Shown here: positions 42,879-53,943 of the stretch, piece by piece
Position numbering within the stretch: the stretch's first letter is position 1
Layout: each line of letters begins with the position of its first letter
Origin: Nocardioides sp.
Lineage (GTDB): Bacteria > Actinomycetota > Actinomycetes > Propionibacteriales > Nocardioidaceae
DNA length: 64,000 bases
Direction of reading: 5' to 3'
Assembly (NCBI GenBank): GCA_037045645.1
Contig: JBAOIH010000001.1
Coordinates: 682,001-746,000, forward strand
Program-made: the position numbers and the translations under genes
Notes under the pieces: model-generated
The model's database searches: none
What the model was told of the DNA's origin: nothing
What the model saw: the letters and a program-made list of their open reading frames with translations, nothing else

Positions 42879-44324
42879 GTGAGTCAACGGTTGCGGACGC
42901 GCGATCTGCCGTTCCTGGCGCTGGAGACACCGAGCGCCCCCATGCACAATGCCACCGTCGAGATCTTCGACCCCGGCGAAAGTGCCTTCGACTATGCGGC
43001 GCTGGTCGACCTGATCGCCGACCGGATCGCGTTCGTGCCGCGCTACCGGCAGCGCTTGCACCACGTGCCGGGTCACTTGGCCAATCCGATCTGGCGAGAC
43101 GATCCAGATTTCGACGTGGCCTACCACGTCCGCCGTTCCGCACTGCCGCGCCCGGGCACCATGGACCAGTTGCGCGAACTCGTCGGTCGCATCGTCAGCC
43201 GGCCCCTGGATCGCAACCGCCCGTTGTGGGAGGTCTACTTCGTGGAGGGCCTGGAAGGCGGCCGGGTCGCGGTGTTGTCGAAGTCGCACCAGATCCTCGT
43301 CGACGGCGTCGAAACGGTGGATCTGGGCCAGGTTCTGCTCGATACCAGTCCCGAGCCCAAAGAAGTCGAACACGACCCCTGGCAGCCCAAACAAGCCCCG
43401 ACTCCGGGCGGCCTGCTCGCCCACGCGCTGGCCGAATCCGTGCAGCATCCGACCACGCTGCTGAACACGGTGCGCGCCAACGCCGATTCGCTCGTACGCC
43501 AGTCGGGCGCCGCAGCGACCCGGCTGGGGCACCTGGCCAGCGCGCTGTCCAACCGGCGTCCAGAGCACGACTCGCCGATCAACGGTGAACTGTCGCAGCA
43601 GCGCCGGTTCCTGGCCGTACGCACCAGCCTGGCCGACTATCGCAAGGTGCGCCGCGTGCATGGCGGCACGGTCAACGACGTCATCCTGGCCACGATCACC
43701 GGTGGGTTGCGCGCCTGGTTGATGACGCGCGCGGAGTCGCTGGGTGGGCTCAAGCAATTGCGTGTCGTCGTGCCGATGTCCGTAATCGACGACGAACTCG
43801 AAGCGACCTCGCTCGGCTCCCAGATCGCCGCCCACCACGTGGAGCTGCCGATCGGGGAGAACAGTCCGGTCGTTCGGTTGCACCAGGTGTCGTACTCGTT
43901 CGAGTCCCACGAGGTGTCGGGACGCGCGGTGGCCGCCAACCGGCTCGCCGGGATCGCGGGGTTCGCGCCGACGACCTTCCACGCGCTCGGGTCTCGGGTC
44001 GCGATGGCGGAGTTGCGACGGGGTTTCCACCTGTCCATCACCAATGTCCCGGGGCCGCAGTTCCCGCTGTTCGCGGCGGGCGCCGAGATGGAGGAGACCT
44101 ATCCGGTGCCGCCGCTGCTGCCTGGGCATGCGATGGCGATCGGTGTGACGTCGTACGACGGCGGCGTCTTCTACGGCGTCACGGCGGACCGCGACCTGCT
44201 GCCGGATATCGACACCTTCGGGGCGTGTCTGACCGAAGCGCTCGACGAACTCCTCGACACCACCACCGAGTCGCGGCGCCGAGCGCCCCGAGGCCGCCGC
44301 AAGCCTGCGCCCAAGAAGGCCTGA
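42879..44324 (+). CDS. WS/DGAT-type acyltransferase with altered active motif
   Basis: 481 residues of the wax ester synthase/diacylglycerol acyltransferase family. The N-terminal part has DLPFLALETPSAPMHNATVE, then DRNRPLWEVYFVEGL; the C-terminal part has GGTVNDVILATITGGLRAWL and FHLSITNVPGPQFPLF. The motif normally HHxxxDG reads HQILVDG (residues 137-143), so the second, catalytic histidine is Gln. Classic triacylglycerol or wax-ester synthesis is therefore doubtful; a variant reaction or binding role is possible. GGAGGGGAGAGG precedes GTG 42879. Confidence 0.85.
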   Translation: MSQRLRTRDLPFLALETPSAPMHNATVEIFDPGESAFDYAALVDLIADRIAFVPRYRQRLHHVPGHLANPIWRDDPDFDVAYHVRRSALPRPGTMDQLRELVGRIVSRPLDRNRPLWEVYFVEGLEGGRVAVLSKSHQILVDGVETVDLGQVLLDTSPEPKEVEHDPWQPKQAPTPGGLLAHALAESVQHPTTLLNTVRANADSLVRQSGAAATRLGHLASALSNRRPEHDSPINGELSQQRRFLAVRTSLADYRKVRRVHGGTVNDVILATITGGLRAWLMTRAESLGGLKQLRVVVPMSVIDDELEATSLGSQIAAHHVELPIGENSPVVRLHQVSYSFESHEVSGRAVAANRLAGIAGFAPTTFHALGSRVAMAELRRGFHLSITNVPGPQFPLFAAGAEMEETYPVPPLLPGHAMAIGVTSYDGGVFYGVTADRDLLPDIDTFGACLTEALDELLDTTTESRRRAPRGRRKPAPKKA

Positions 44325-44325
44325 C

Positions 44326-44649
44326 GTGCGGGTCTACATCGCGACCACGCTTCCAGAGCTGGCCGTCTGGCACGCCCAGGGGCTGGTGCCTGCGGACGGC
44401 GTACGGTTCGTGGCTCCCGACGAGTCGGAGGAAGGGGAGTACGCCGCACTCGAAGCTGCCGCTGAGGCTTCGTCGGAGTTGCTCGGTGGCCTCGGACGCC
44501 GGGTCGTGGTGGTGGCGGAGACAGCTGACGAGGACGCCGAGGTGCCCTGGTCGCGGGTCGAGGCCGTGCATGCGGGTGCCGTCGACGACGACCACCGCGA
44601 GGACCTCGGGTGGTATGCCACCCAGGAGATCGCCGACCTGGTGAAGTGA
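44326..44649 (+). CDS. DUF6912-like small protein
   Basis: 107 residues. MRVYIATTLPELAVWHAQGL, GVRFVAPDESEEGEYAALEA and EDLGWYATQEIADLV match a small actinobacterial family I recall as DUF6912, of unknown function. It is acidic and soluble. It begins 1 nt after the acyltransferase stop, so it is co-transcribed. Confidence 0.7.
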   Translation: MRVYIATTLPELAVWHAQGLVPADGVRFVAPDESEEGEYAALEAAAEASSELLGGLGRRVVVVAETADEDAEVPWSRVEAVHAGAVDDDHREDLGWYATQEIADLVK

Positions 44650-44690
44650 GGCGGGTGGCTCGCCTGCGCATCGTCTGACACGATCGCGAT

Positions 44691-46325
44691 ATGGACGCGA
44701 TCACCCACCCGCCGCTTCCCGTCAACGAGCCGAACCTCACCTACGCACCGGGGACCCCGGAGCGCGCCGAGCTCAAGGCCGAACTCGCTCGTCTGGAACG
44801 CAAGCAGCACCCCCTGCGTGCCTACGTCAACGGTCGCTGGCGCCACGGCGGCGGTGCGGAGATCAAGGTCGTGCAGCCACACGACCACCAGCACGTGCTG
44901 GGCACGATGAAGAACGCGACCGTCAAGGACGCCGAGGCGGCGATCAAGGCTGCCCAGGCCGCGGCGCTGCCCTGGCAGCGCCTGCCCTTCGACGAGAAGT
45001 GTGCGATCCTGCTCAAGGCGGCTGACCTGCTCGCCGGACCCTGGCGACAGCGGATCAACGCCGCCACGATGCTCGGGCAGTCCAAGACCTGCTTCCAGGC
45101 TGAGATCGACTCGGCGTGCGAGTTGATCGACTTCTGGCGCTTCAACGTGCACTACGCGCGAGAGATCCTGGCCCAACAGCCGATCGCGAACTCGCCGGGC
45201 GTGTGGAACCGCACCGACTACCGGCCGCTGGAGGGCTTCGTCTACGCGATCACTCCCTTCAACTTCACCGCGATCGCGGGCAACCTGCCCACGGCCCCCG
45301 CGCTGATGGGCAACACCGTGATCTGGAAGCCCTCGCCGACCCAGCAACTGGCCGCGTCGCTGACGATGGAGTTGCTGGAAGAAGCGGGCCTGCCGCCCGG
45401 CGTGATCAACATGCTGCCCGGCGACGGCCTGGACGTCTCCAAGGTCGCGCTCACCCACCCGGACCTGGCCGGCATCCACTTCACCGGCTCGACCGCGACC
45501 TTCCAGCACCTGTGGCGCACGGTGGGGGAGAACATCTCGGGCTACCGCACCTATCCGCGCATCGTCGGGGAGACCGGCGGCAAGGACTTCGTGGTGGCCC
45601 ACCCGTCCGCGGACCCGGACGTGCTCCGCGTCGCCTTGCTGCGCGGCGCCTTCGAGTTCCAGGGACAGAAGTGCTCGGCGGCCTCACGGGCGTACGTCGC
45701 CAAGTCGGTCTGGGACCAGATGAAGGACGAGTTCCTCCACGAGACCGACAACATCACGGTCGGCGATGTCACCGACTTCTCCAACTTCATGGGCGCCGTG
45801 ATCGACGACCGCGCGTTCGCCAAGCACAAGAGCGCGCTGGCGCGGGTCTCGCGCAACAAGCACCTCACGATGTTGGCCGGCGGCACGTGTGACGACACAG
45901 TGGGCTATTTCGTACGCCCCACGGTCGTGCAGTCGACCGATCCCACCGACCAGATGTTCAGTGAGGAGTACTTCGGTCCGATCCTGGCCGTGCATGTCTA
46001 CGACGACGCGAAGTACGAGACGGTGCTCGCGCAGATGGAGTCGTTCGCGCCGTACGCGCTGACCGGGGCGATTATCGCCCAGGACCGGCGCGCCATCGCG
46101 GACGCTCGTCGCGACCTGCGCTTCGCGGCGGGCAACTTCTACATCAACGACAAGCCGACCGGCGCGGTGGTGGGCCAGCAGCCCTTCGGCGGTGCGCGGG
46201 CCAGCGGCACCAACGACAAGGCCGGGGCACCGCAGAACCTGCTGCGGTGGACCTCGCCGCGCTCGATCAAGGAGACCATGGTGCCGCCGAAGGACTACCG
46301 CTATCCCTACCTCAGTGCGGAGTGA
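44691..46325 (+). CDS. pruA: L-glutamate gamma-semialdehyde (P5C) dehydrogenase
   Basis: 544 residues, aldehyde dehydrogenase superfamily. The N-terminal DAITHPPLPVNEPNLTYAPG, the glycine motif GIHFTGSTATF, the general-base region GETGGKDFVV and the cysteine nucleophile in RGAFEFQGQKCSAASRAYV match P5C dehydrogenase (PruA/RocA). It oxidises glutamate semialdehyde from proline to glutamate with NAD. No proline dehydrogenase partner is adjacent. Glutamate could feed the NAD-GDH encoded downstream. Confidence 0.93.
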   Translation: MDAITHPPLPVNEPNLTYAPGTPERAELKAELARLERKQHPLRAYVNGRWRHGGGAEIKVVQPHDHQHVLGTMKNATVKDAEAAIKAAQAAALPWQRLPFDEKCAILLKAADLLAGPWRQRINAATMLGQSKTCFQAEIDSACELIDFWRFNVHYAREILAQQPIANSPGVWNRTDYRPLEGFVYAITPFNFTAIAGNLPTAPALMGNTVIWKPSPTQQLAASLTMELLEEAGLPPGVINMLPGDGLDVSKVALTHPDLAGIHFTGSTATFQHLWRTVGENISGYRTYPRIVGETGGKDFVVAHPSADPDVLRVALLRGAFEFQGQKCSAASRAYVAKSVWDQMKDEFLHETDNITVGDVTDFSNFMGAVIDDRAFAKHKSALARVSRNKHLTMLAGGTCDDTVGYFVRPTVVQSTDPTDQMFSEEYFGPILAVHVYDDAKYETVLAQMESFAPYALTGAIIAQDRRAIADARRDLRFAAGNFYINDKPTGAVVGQQPFGGARASGTNDKAGAPQNLLRWTSPRSIKETMVPPKDYRYPYLSAE

Positions 46326-46357
46326 GGCAGGCCCGATAGTCGTGGGACGATGGGCAC

Positions 46358-46573
46358 GTGGACGTCGTGCTGTTGATCGTGTGGCACCTGGGTGCGCTGC
46401 ACCCGGTGGAGAAGATCCTGACGTTCGTGCTCGCCTTCGGCCCGTTCGTGTTCCTGGGCTTCGTGATCTGGTGGCGCAAACGCCAAGACGAGGAAGACGA
46501 GCCCGAGGTCGCCGACGAGTCGGCGACGCTCAGCGAGCCAACCAGTCCGCGCCCACCTGTTCCTGGATCTTGA
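46358..46573 (+). CDS. small single-pass membrane protein
   Basis: 71 residues. One hydrophobic segment (about 19-39: KILTFVLAFGPFVFLGFVIW), then basic WRKRQ and an acidic, Pro-ending tail. Family not recognised. GTG 46358. Its 3' end overlaps the DUF2505 gene on the other strand by 44 bp. Confidence 0.6.
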   Translation: MDVVLLIVWHLGALHPVEKILTFVLAFGPFVFLGFVIWWRKRQDEEDEPEVADESATLSEPTSPRPPVPGS

Positions 46574-47006
46574 GTACGCGCCCCAGCGCGCGCCCGATCA
46601 CGGCCTCGACGGCGCCGGCGAAGAGCGGGATGTTGGCCTTGATCTCGGCCTCGACCGCCTGCACGATCTCGGCTCCCTCCACCTGCAACGTGATCGCGCC
46701 GCTGATCTGACCGGGGCGTCCGGGGATGGATGCTGTCAGGCGCGCTTGGGTGTCACCGACCCAGAGTTCGACCTGTCTGATCTCCATTGTGGAGCCGAGC
46801 ACCTTGGTCGCGGCCGACGGCAGGCCCTCGGTGGAGGAGACCGACACCAGGCTGGCCTGCCAACCTTCGTCGGTCTCCTCGATGCTGATCTCGTACGACT
46901 CGGCGCCGGTCGCCTCCGCGACCTCGGCCCGGAAGTCGGCATCCAGGAGCATCTCCCAGACGGTCTCGAGATCGCCGGCGAAGCGGATCTCCTTGTGGAA
47001 TCGCAT
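46530..47006 (-). CDS. DUF2505 protein, copy 1
   Basis: 158 residues. RFHKEIRFAGDLETVWEMLL, SYEISIEETDEGWQASLVSV and GRALGRVLKIQEQVGADWLA follow the DUF2505 family, a START/polyketide-cyclase-like helix-grip fold; ligand unknown. ATG 47006 overlaps the upstream stop as TGATG, so this gene is translated after its paralogue. Confidence 0.8.
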   Translation of the reverse strand: MRFHKEIRFAGDLETVWEMLLDADFRAEVAEATGAESYEISIEETDEGWQASLVSVSSTEGLPSAATKVLGSTMEIRQVELWVGDTQARLTASIPGRPGQISGAITLQVEGAEIVQAVEAEIKANIPLFAGAVEAVIGRALGRVLKIQEQVGADWLAR

Positions 47007-47485
47007 CACTCACCGGCCAACCAGGCGGCTCCGACCTCCTGCTCGATCCGCATCCCGGCGATGACCAGGTCGCCCATCAGCCTCTCTATCTTGCCGCCGA
47101 TCAACGGGACCGGGAACCTGACGTCGAGTTCGACGATCTCGAGGCAGCCGGCACCGTCGTCCTCCAGTGTGATCGTGCCGCTCATGGAGCCGGGCTTGCC
47201 AGGCGTCTCGATGACCAGCGTCGCGTGCCGCTCGTCTGACCACTCCTCGCGCTGGATCGCCCGTGTGGTGTCTCCGGCGAACTTCTTGGCGAAGGACGGC
47301 AGGCCCTGCGTACGCTGGATCTGGTCGACCACGACACTCATCGCGCGATCGGTCTCGGTGATCGTGACGTCGACCGACACACAGTTCTGGGCGTCGGCGG
47401 AGGCCTCACGGAAGGCCGGGTCCGCGAGCATCGCGTAGACCTCGTCGGCAGTGGCGTCGTACGACGACTCGTGGCGCATTCTCAT
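47006..47485 (-). CDS. DUF2505 protein, copy 2
   Basis: 159 residues. RMRHESSYDATADEVYAMLA, DAQNCVSVDVTITETDRAMS and GMRIEQEVGAAWLAGE align along their length with the neighbouring DUF2505 protein, so this is a tandem duplication. The two are coupled and may act together. Its 5' end faces the gdh promoter about 100 nt away. Confidence 0.8.
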   Translation of the reverse strand: MRMRHESSYDATADEVYAMLADPAFREASADAQNCVSVDVTITETDRAMSVVVDQIQRTQGLPSFAKKFAGDTTRAIQREEWSDERHATLVIETPGKPGSMSGTITLEDDGAGCLEIVELDVRFPVPLIGGKIERLMGDLVIAGMRIEQEVGAAWLAGE

Positions 47486-47573
47486 GGGCGCATCTTGGCA
47501 CGGCGACACCCACTGTGGCGGCGATCGTCGACCGATCTCAGCGATCCAGGAGAGTTCTCGCGCTCGGGGCCGA

Positions 47574-47579
47574 TATGGT
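47574..47579 (+). promoter_or_regulatory. -10 element, leaderless gdh transcript
   Basis: TATGGT ends 7 nt before GTG 47587. Confidence 0.5.
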
Positions 47580-47586
47580 CGGAATC

Positions 47587-50500
47587 GTGACAATGACGTC
47601 CACCGATGACCGCAAGTCCGAACTGCTCGCCCGAGCCGCTGAGCTGGCCAGGAAGTCGCGTGGTGGCGGTGGTCCCGCCGCTGCCGATGTCGAGGCACTG
47701 ATCGCCGCCTACTTCCGCCACATCGCCGACGAGGACGTGGTCGAACGCAGTGAGGTGGACGTCTATGGAGCGTTGACGTCGCACTACAAGTTCGCCGCGT
47801 CTCGCCCTCAGGGCACCGCCACGATTCGGGTCTTCAACCCCTCGATCGCGAGCACGGGATGGTCGGCCGCCGGACACACGGTCGTCGAGATCGTCACTGA
47901 TGACATGCCGTTCCTGGTCGACTCGATGACGATGACCCTCAACGAGCTCGACCACAACGTCCACGTCGCGCTGCACCCGCTGTTCGAGGTGCGCCGTGAC
48001 CTCGCCGGTGAGTTGCGCGACATCGAGATCAGCGGTGTCGATCTGGCCGAGTCCGCGGACAACGCCGCCGAAGGACATATCGACGAGAGTGGACTCGAAA
48101 CGATCCGTGAGTCGTGGATGCACCTGGAGATCGACCGGGTCAGCGACCCGGCAGAACTCACCGCCATCGAAGAGGCGCTGCACAAGGTGTTGCGCGACGT
48201 GCGTGACGCGGTCGAGGACTGGCCGCGGATGCGCGCCAAGGCGCTGGAGATCGTCACCGAGTTCGAGAAGAATCCCCCAGCAAGATCGATGCCGACGAGT
48301 TCGCCCATGGACTCGACTTCCTGCGCTGGCTGGCTGACGACCACTTCGCCTTCTTGGGGTTCCGCGAGTACGAGTTGCGCGCCGAGGGCGACGAACTCGC
48401 CCTCGCCGCCGTGCCCGGCACCGGATTCGGCATCCTGCGCGGGGACCAGGTGCGGTCCAAGTCATTCCAGAGCCTGCCGCCGCCACAACGCGAGCGGGCT
48501 CGCGAGCAGCACCTGCTGGTGCTGGCGAAGGCCAATTCCAAGGCGACCGTGCACCGCAATGCATACCTCGACTACGTCGGCGTCAAGAAGTTCGACGAGG
48601 CCGGTGACGTGATCGGTGAGCGGCGCTTCCTCGGGCTGTTCTCGGCCGCGGCCTACACCGAATCGGTCTTGCGCATCCCGCTGTTGCGGGAGAAGGCCCA
48701 GCGTCTGCTCGACAACGTCGGCATCGACGACTCCAGCCACACCGGCAAGCAGTTGCTCAACGTGCTGGAGAACTACCCCCGTGACGAACTCTTCCTGACG
48801 CCGAGCGACGAGATCCTGCCGATCGCCGAGTCGGTGATGCTCACGCGCGAACGCCGACAGTTGCGGCTCTTCATCCGCCGCGACACCTATCGGCGTTATG
48901 TCTCGTGCCTGGTCTACCTGCCGCGCGACCGCTACAACACCGCGGTGCGGGAGAAGATGGCGCGCACGTTGCGCGACGAACTCGGCGGTGAGAGCGTCGA
49001 CTTCAGCGTACGACTCGGCGAGTCGAGCATGGCGCAGGTGCACTTCGTGGTGCGGCCCGAGAAGGGCGAGTTGATCAAGGACTTCCGCCAGCCCGAACTC
49101 GAACGCAAACTCATCGACATCACGCGTTCGTGGCGTGACGGTCTGGCTTCCGCGATCAACGCCGACTTCGGAGAGGAGGTCGGCGCCCGGCTGAGCCGCA
49201 AGTACGTCAACGCGTTCCCGGAGGCGTACAAGGAAGACTTCGCGTCCGGCATCGGTGCCGCCGATGTCGCGCGCCTGGAGGATCTGCGCCCGGACGCGAA
49301 CGGGGATGCGATCGACCTGATGCTGTTGGAGAAGATCGACTCGGGTCGTGGTGAGGCCCGCCTGAAGATCTTCCGGATCGGCTCGCCGCTTTCGCTGTCA
49401 GCCGTCTTGCCGATGATCTCCTCACTGGGTGTCGACGTGGTGGACGAGCGGCCGTACGGCTTGATGCTCGACCAGCCGACCTACATCTACGAGTTCGGCC
49501 TGCGCTATCCCGGTGACGCGCTTTCCCTGGACGATCGGGAGCGATTCCAAGACTGCCTGCGCGCGATCTGGGACGGTCGCAACGAGATCGACGGCTTCAA
49601 CACGCTGATCCTCAAGGCCGGGCTCACCTGGCGACAGGTGGCTGCGCTGCGCGCCTGCGCCAAGTACATGCGCCAGGGCAGCAGCCCGTTCGCGTACGAC
49701 TCGATCGTGGACGCGCTGCGTCTCGAACGTCGACATCGTGCGCCTGCTCGTCGAACTCTTCCGCGCCAGGTTCGACCCCGAGGCCTTCAACGGCGGCGCC
49801 GACGACGAGCGGCGTACGACGGCCATCGCCGACCTCCACGAGCGCATCGGTGCAGCCTTGGAGGACGTGGCCAGCCTCGACCACGACCGGATCCTGCGGT
49901 CCTATCTGGCCCACATCGAGGGCACGCTGAGGACCAACTACTACCAGCCGGATGCCGACGGGCAGCCCAAGACCGTACATCTCGTTCAAGCTCGACCCGT
50001 CCGAGATCCCGGACCTCCCGGCCCCGCGTCCGAAGTTCGAGATCTTCGTGCTACTCGCCTCGTGTCGAGGGAGTGCATCTGCGCTTCGGCTCGGTCGCGC
50101 GCGGTGGCCTGCGTTGGTCGGACCGCCGCGACGACTTCCGCACCGAGGTCCTGGGCCTGGTCAAGGCGCAGATGGTCAAGAACACCGTGATCGTGCCGGT
50201 GGGAGCCAAGGGCGGCTTCTATCTGCAAGCAGTTGCCTGACTCCAGTGACCGCGAGGCGTGGCTGGCCGAGGGCATCGCCTGCTATCGCACCTTCATCTC
50301 CGGCCTGCTGGACGTCACCGACAACCTCGTCGAGGGGGAGACGGTGCCGCCGCGCGACGTCGTACGCCACGACGGCGACGACGCCTATCTGGTCGTCGCG
50401 GCCGACAAGGGCACGGCGAGTTTCTCCGACATCGCCAACGGAGTCTCCCAGGACTACGGCTTCTGGCTCGGGGACGCGTTCGCCTCGGGCGGCTCGGTCG

Positions 50501-52516
50501 GCTATGACCACAAGGCGATGGGCATCACCGCGCGCGGTGCCTGGGTCTCGGTGCAGCGACACTTCCGCGAGCGTGGGATCGACTGCCAGACCGAGGACTT
50601 CACGGCCGTCGGCATCGGCGACATGTCCGGCGACGTGTTCGGCAACGGGATGCTCTGCTCGGAGCACACCCGGCTCGTCGCGGCGTTCGACCACCGCGAC
50701 ATCTTCCTCGACCCGCAGCCCGACGCGGCCGCGTCGTACGCCGAGCGCAAGCGGCTCTTCGAGTTGCCGCGGTCGTCGTGGCAGGACTACGACACCTCAC
50801 TGATCTCCAGCGGCGGCGGCGTGTTCTCGCGTGCGGCCAAGTCGATCCCGCTCAACGACGCGATCCGTGAGGCGCTCGGCATCGACGAGGGGGTCGACAA
50901 GCTGACCCCGGCCGAGTTGATGCGCGCGATCCTGGTGGCACCGGTCGACCTGCTCTGGAACGGCGGCATCGGGACATACGTCAAGAGTTCCGACGAGTCG
51001 AACGCCGACGCCGGCGACAAGGCCAACGACCCGATCAGGGTCAACGGCGAGGACCTGCGCGCCGAGTGCGTAGGGGAGGGCGGCAACCTCGGCTTCACCC
51101 AGTTGGGCCGCATCGAGTACGCACGGCGCGGCTGCGGTGGCGAGGGTGGTCGGATCAACACCGACTTCATCGACAACTCGGCCGGTGTCGACACCTCCGA
51201 CCACGAGGTCAACATCAAGATCCTGCTCGATCGCGTGGTGGCTGCTGGCGACCTCACCCAGAAGCAGCGCAACAAGCTGCTTGGCCGAGATGACCGACGA
51301 GGTCGCCGAACTCGTGCTGCGAGACAACTACGAGCAGAACCTTGCTCTGGCCAACGCGGCAGCCCACGGCGCGCCACTGCTGCACGTGCACGAGTCGTGG
51401 ATGAAGAAGCTCGAGGCCGATCACGTGATCGACCGCGAGTTGGAGGGCTTGCCGTCCTCGCGGGAGGTGCGTCGCCGTCTCGACCGCGGCCAGGGTCTCT
51501 CGGTGCCCGAACTCTCGGTGCTGATGGCGTGGACGAAGATCGTCTTGGCTGACGAACTGCTCGCCTCGGATCTGCCCGACGACCCGTTCCTGCACACCGA
51601 TCTGTTCGTCTACTTCCCGACGAAGATGCGGCACGGGTATCGCGAGCAGATGCTCGACCACCCGCTGAAGCGGGAGATCATCGTGACCCAGGTCGTCAAC
51701 GACCTGGTCAACGGCGCCGGTCTGACCTTCTGGCCTCGGCTGGCGGGGGAGACGGGAGCAACGGCGGCCGAACTCACCAACGCCAACTTCGTGGCGCGCG
51801 AGATCTTCGGCTCGCTCGCGCTGCGAGACGAACTCAAGACCTACGACAATTCGATCGATGCGGAGCTCCAGACGCAGATGCGCATCGAGATGCGTACGCT
51901 GGTCGAGCGGGCCTCGCGTTGGTTGATCACCAACCGGCGCGCTCCGCTGGACAGTGAGGCGACCAGCGAGTTCTTCTCGGTGCCGGTGCAACGTCTGATG
52001 GCCGACCTGCCGGAGATCATCACCGGCGGCGAACTCGCCGCCTTCGAGGCGCGTCGCGATGGCCTGGTCTCGGCAGGCGTGCCGGAGGAACTCGCGACCA
52101 AGGTCGCGGTGCTGCACCCGGCCTACCACCTGCTCGGCATCGTCGAGATCGCGGACCGTCTCGGCGGGGACGCCTTGGAGATCGCCAAGCTGCACTTCGC
52201 GCTCGGGGAGCGGTTGGGTCTGCCGGCATTGGTGTCGCGGATCTTGGCGCTGCCACGCGACGACCGCTGGCAGACGATGGCGCGATCGTCCCTGCGCGAC
52301 GATCTCTACGCGGTGCACGCAAGCCTGACGGGAGAGATCCTCCAGTCGACGCAGTCGGGATCGGCAGCCGATCGGGTTGCCGAATGGGAGGCCGGTGACG
52401 AGGTGCTGATCCAGCGCGCGACGTCGACGCTGACGGACATCACCAAGGAGGAGGGCGGCGACCTCGCCCGGCTCTCGGTGGCGCTGCGCGTCGTACGCGG
52501 CTTGGTCGGGGCGTGA
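47587..52516 (+). pseudogene. gdh: large NAD-dependent glutamate dehydrogenase, six frameshifts
   Basis: Corrected length about 1641 residues, matching the L_1600-type NAD-GDH (M. tuberculosis Rv2476c). Segments in order: VVEIVTDDMPFLVDSMTMTL, FLGFREYELRAEGDELALAA, LRFGSVARGGLRWSDRRDDF (catalytic core), TAVGIGDMSGDVFGNGML, LLWNGGIGTYVKSSDES. Frame changes occur near 48274-48278 (one C lost from a run), 49725, 49975, 50051, 50226 and 51281-51285 (one extra base each). Coding is conserved between breaks, so sequence errors or very recent decay are likely. It deaminates glutamate to 2-oxoglutarate. Confidence 0.88.
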
Positions 52517-52528
52517 GCCAGGATTGCC

Positions 52529-53932
52529 ATGAGCGCTCCCGATTCCGGGCCTTCGCCGACCGCCTCCGTCGCCGAGATCGTGCTCGCGACCCAGGGGGGC
52601 ACCTGGACGGCCGGACAGGTCACCGAGGCGACTCTGGAAGCGATCGGTTCGGGCAACCCGGCGCTCAACGCCTTCTCTGTGGTGCTCGCCGAGCAGGCCC
52701 GAGAGCAGGCAGTCAGACTCGATGCGCTCCCGGCCGAGGCGCGTGGCCCCTTGCACGGGGTGCCGCTGGCCATCAAGGAGGAGGTCGACGTCGTCGGCTG
52801 TGTGACGACGTTCGGCGGCCGGGCCAACTCGACCCCTGCCTCGGCCGACGGCGAGGTCGTACGCCGGCTGCGCGCGGCCGGTGCGGTGATCGTCGGGAAG
52901 ACGTTGATGCCCGAGTTCGGTGCGTTTCCCTATACCGAGTCCGATGCCTACGGGCCGACTCGCAACCCGTGGAATCCGGCGCGGTCGCCGGGTGGCTCGA
53001 GTGGGGGTACGGCCGCCGCAGTCGCGGCCGGGCTCGTCCCGGCGGGCATCGGCGGTGACGGGGGCGGTTCGATCCGCATCCCGGCTGCCGCGTGCGGTCT
53101 CTTCGGGCTGAAGCCGCAGCGCGGTCGGGTCACGACCGCGCCGATGGAGCACCTGTGGTGGGCACTCGGCACGGCTGGCCCGCTCACCCGCACCGTCCTC
53201 GACTCCGCGCTGCTCTACGACGTCATCCAGGGCAATCTCCCCGCTGACCGCTATCAGGCCAAGCCCGTCGGCTCGTTCGCGGAGGCCGCTCGCCGGGATC
53301 CGGGACGGCTGCGTGTCGGATGGTCGACCAAGCCGGTGGCACTGGGCGTACGGCCCGATCCGCTGCACGTGCAAGCCGTCCACGACGCGGCCGATCTGCT
53401 GGCCGAACTCGGCCACGAAGTCCGGGAGGTCGACCCGCGCTACCCCGATCCCACGGCGGCCTTCGTACCGCAGTTCTTCGCCGGGATCCGCACCGAAGCC
53501 GATGAGGTGGAGCATTTTTCTCGACTCGAACGCCGCACCCGCCAGACCTATCGCCTCGGCACCTGGGTGACGCCGAAGGTGATCGAGTGGGCGCTGCGCC
53601 GCACCGAGGCGGTGTCGGCCAAGGCAAACCGGATCTTCGAGGAGGTCGACGTGTTGCTCACGCCTGCGATCGCGCACCGCCCACCCAAGGTCGGCATCAT
53701 CGACGGCACCGGCACCATCCGGTCCTCGTTGCGAGCGATGCCCGCGATCGCGTACGCCGCGCTGTGGAACGTCGCGGGCAACCCGGCCGCATCGGTGCCG
53801 TGTGGGGTCGCCGACGACGGTCTCCCCACCGCCGTGCAACTGGTCGGGCCTACTGACGGCGAGCCCACCTTGTTGTCGCTCTCGGCTCAGATCGAGCAGG
53901 CTCGCCCCTGGCCGCTGATCGCTGCGGGCTAG
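52529..53932 (+). CDS. amidase-signature family hydrolase
   Basis: 467 residues. The Ser-cisSer-Lys triad lies in GVPLAIKEEVDV (Lys) and RSPGGSSGGTAAAVAAGLVP (the two serines). GIGGDGGGSIRIPAAACGLF is the nucleophile-side signature. Substrate could be an amide, aryl amide or related bond; no gatCAB partner is present, so it is not the tRNA amidotransferase. It starts 12 nt after gdh. Confidence 0.9.
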   Translation: MSAPDSGPSPTASVAEIVLATQGGTWTAGQVTEATLEAIGSGNPALNAFSVVLAEQAREQAVRLDALPAEARGPLHGVPLAIKEEVDVVGCVTTFGGRANSTPASADGEVVRRLRAAGAVIVGKTLMPEFGAFPYTESDAYGPTRNPWNPARSPGGSSGGTAAAVAAGLVPAGIGGDGGGSIRIPAAACGLFGLKPQRGRVTTAPMEHLWWALGTAGPLTRTVLDSALLYDVIQGNLPADRYQAKPVGSFAEAARRDPGRLRVGWSTKPVALGVRPDPLHVQAVHDAADLLAELGHEVREVDPRYPDPTAAFVPQFFAGIRTEADEVEHFSRLERRTRQTYRLGTWVTPKVIEWALRRTEAVSAKANRIFEEVDVLLTPAIAHRPPKVGIIDGTGTIRSSLRAMPAIAYAALWNVAGNPAASVPCGVADDGLPTAVQLVGPTDGEPTLLSLSAQIEQARPWPLIAAG

Positions 53933-53943
53933 GGTCACCCGCC

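Noticed and set aside
48270..51290. Programmed frameshifting in gdh
   Set aside because: Six shifts of mixed sign and no slippery heptamers; sequence error or decay is far simpler.
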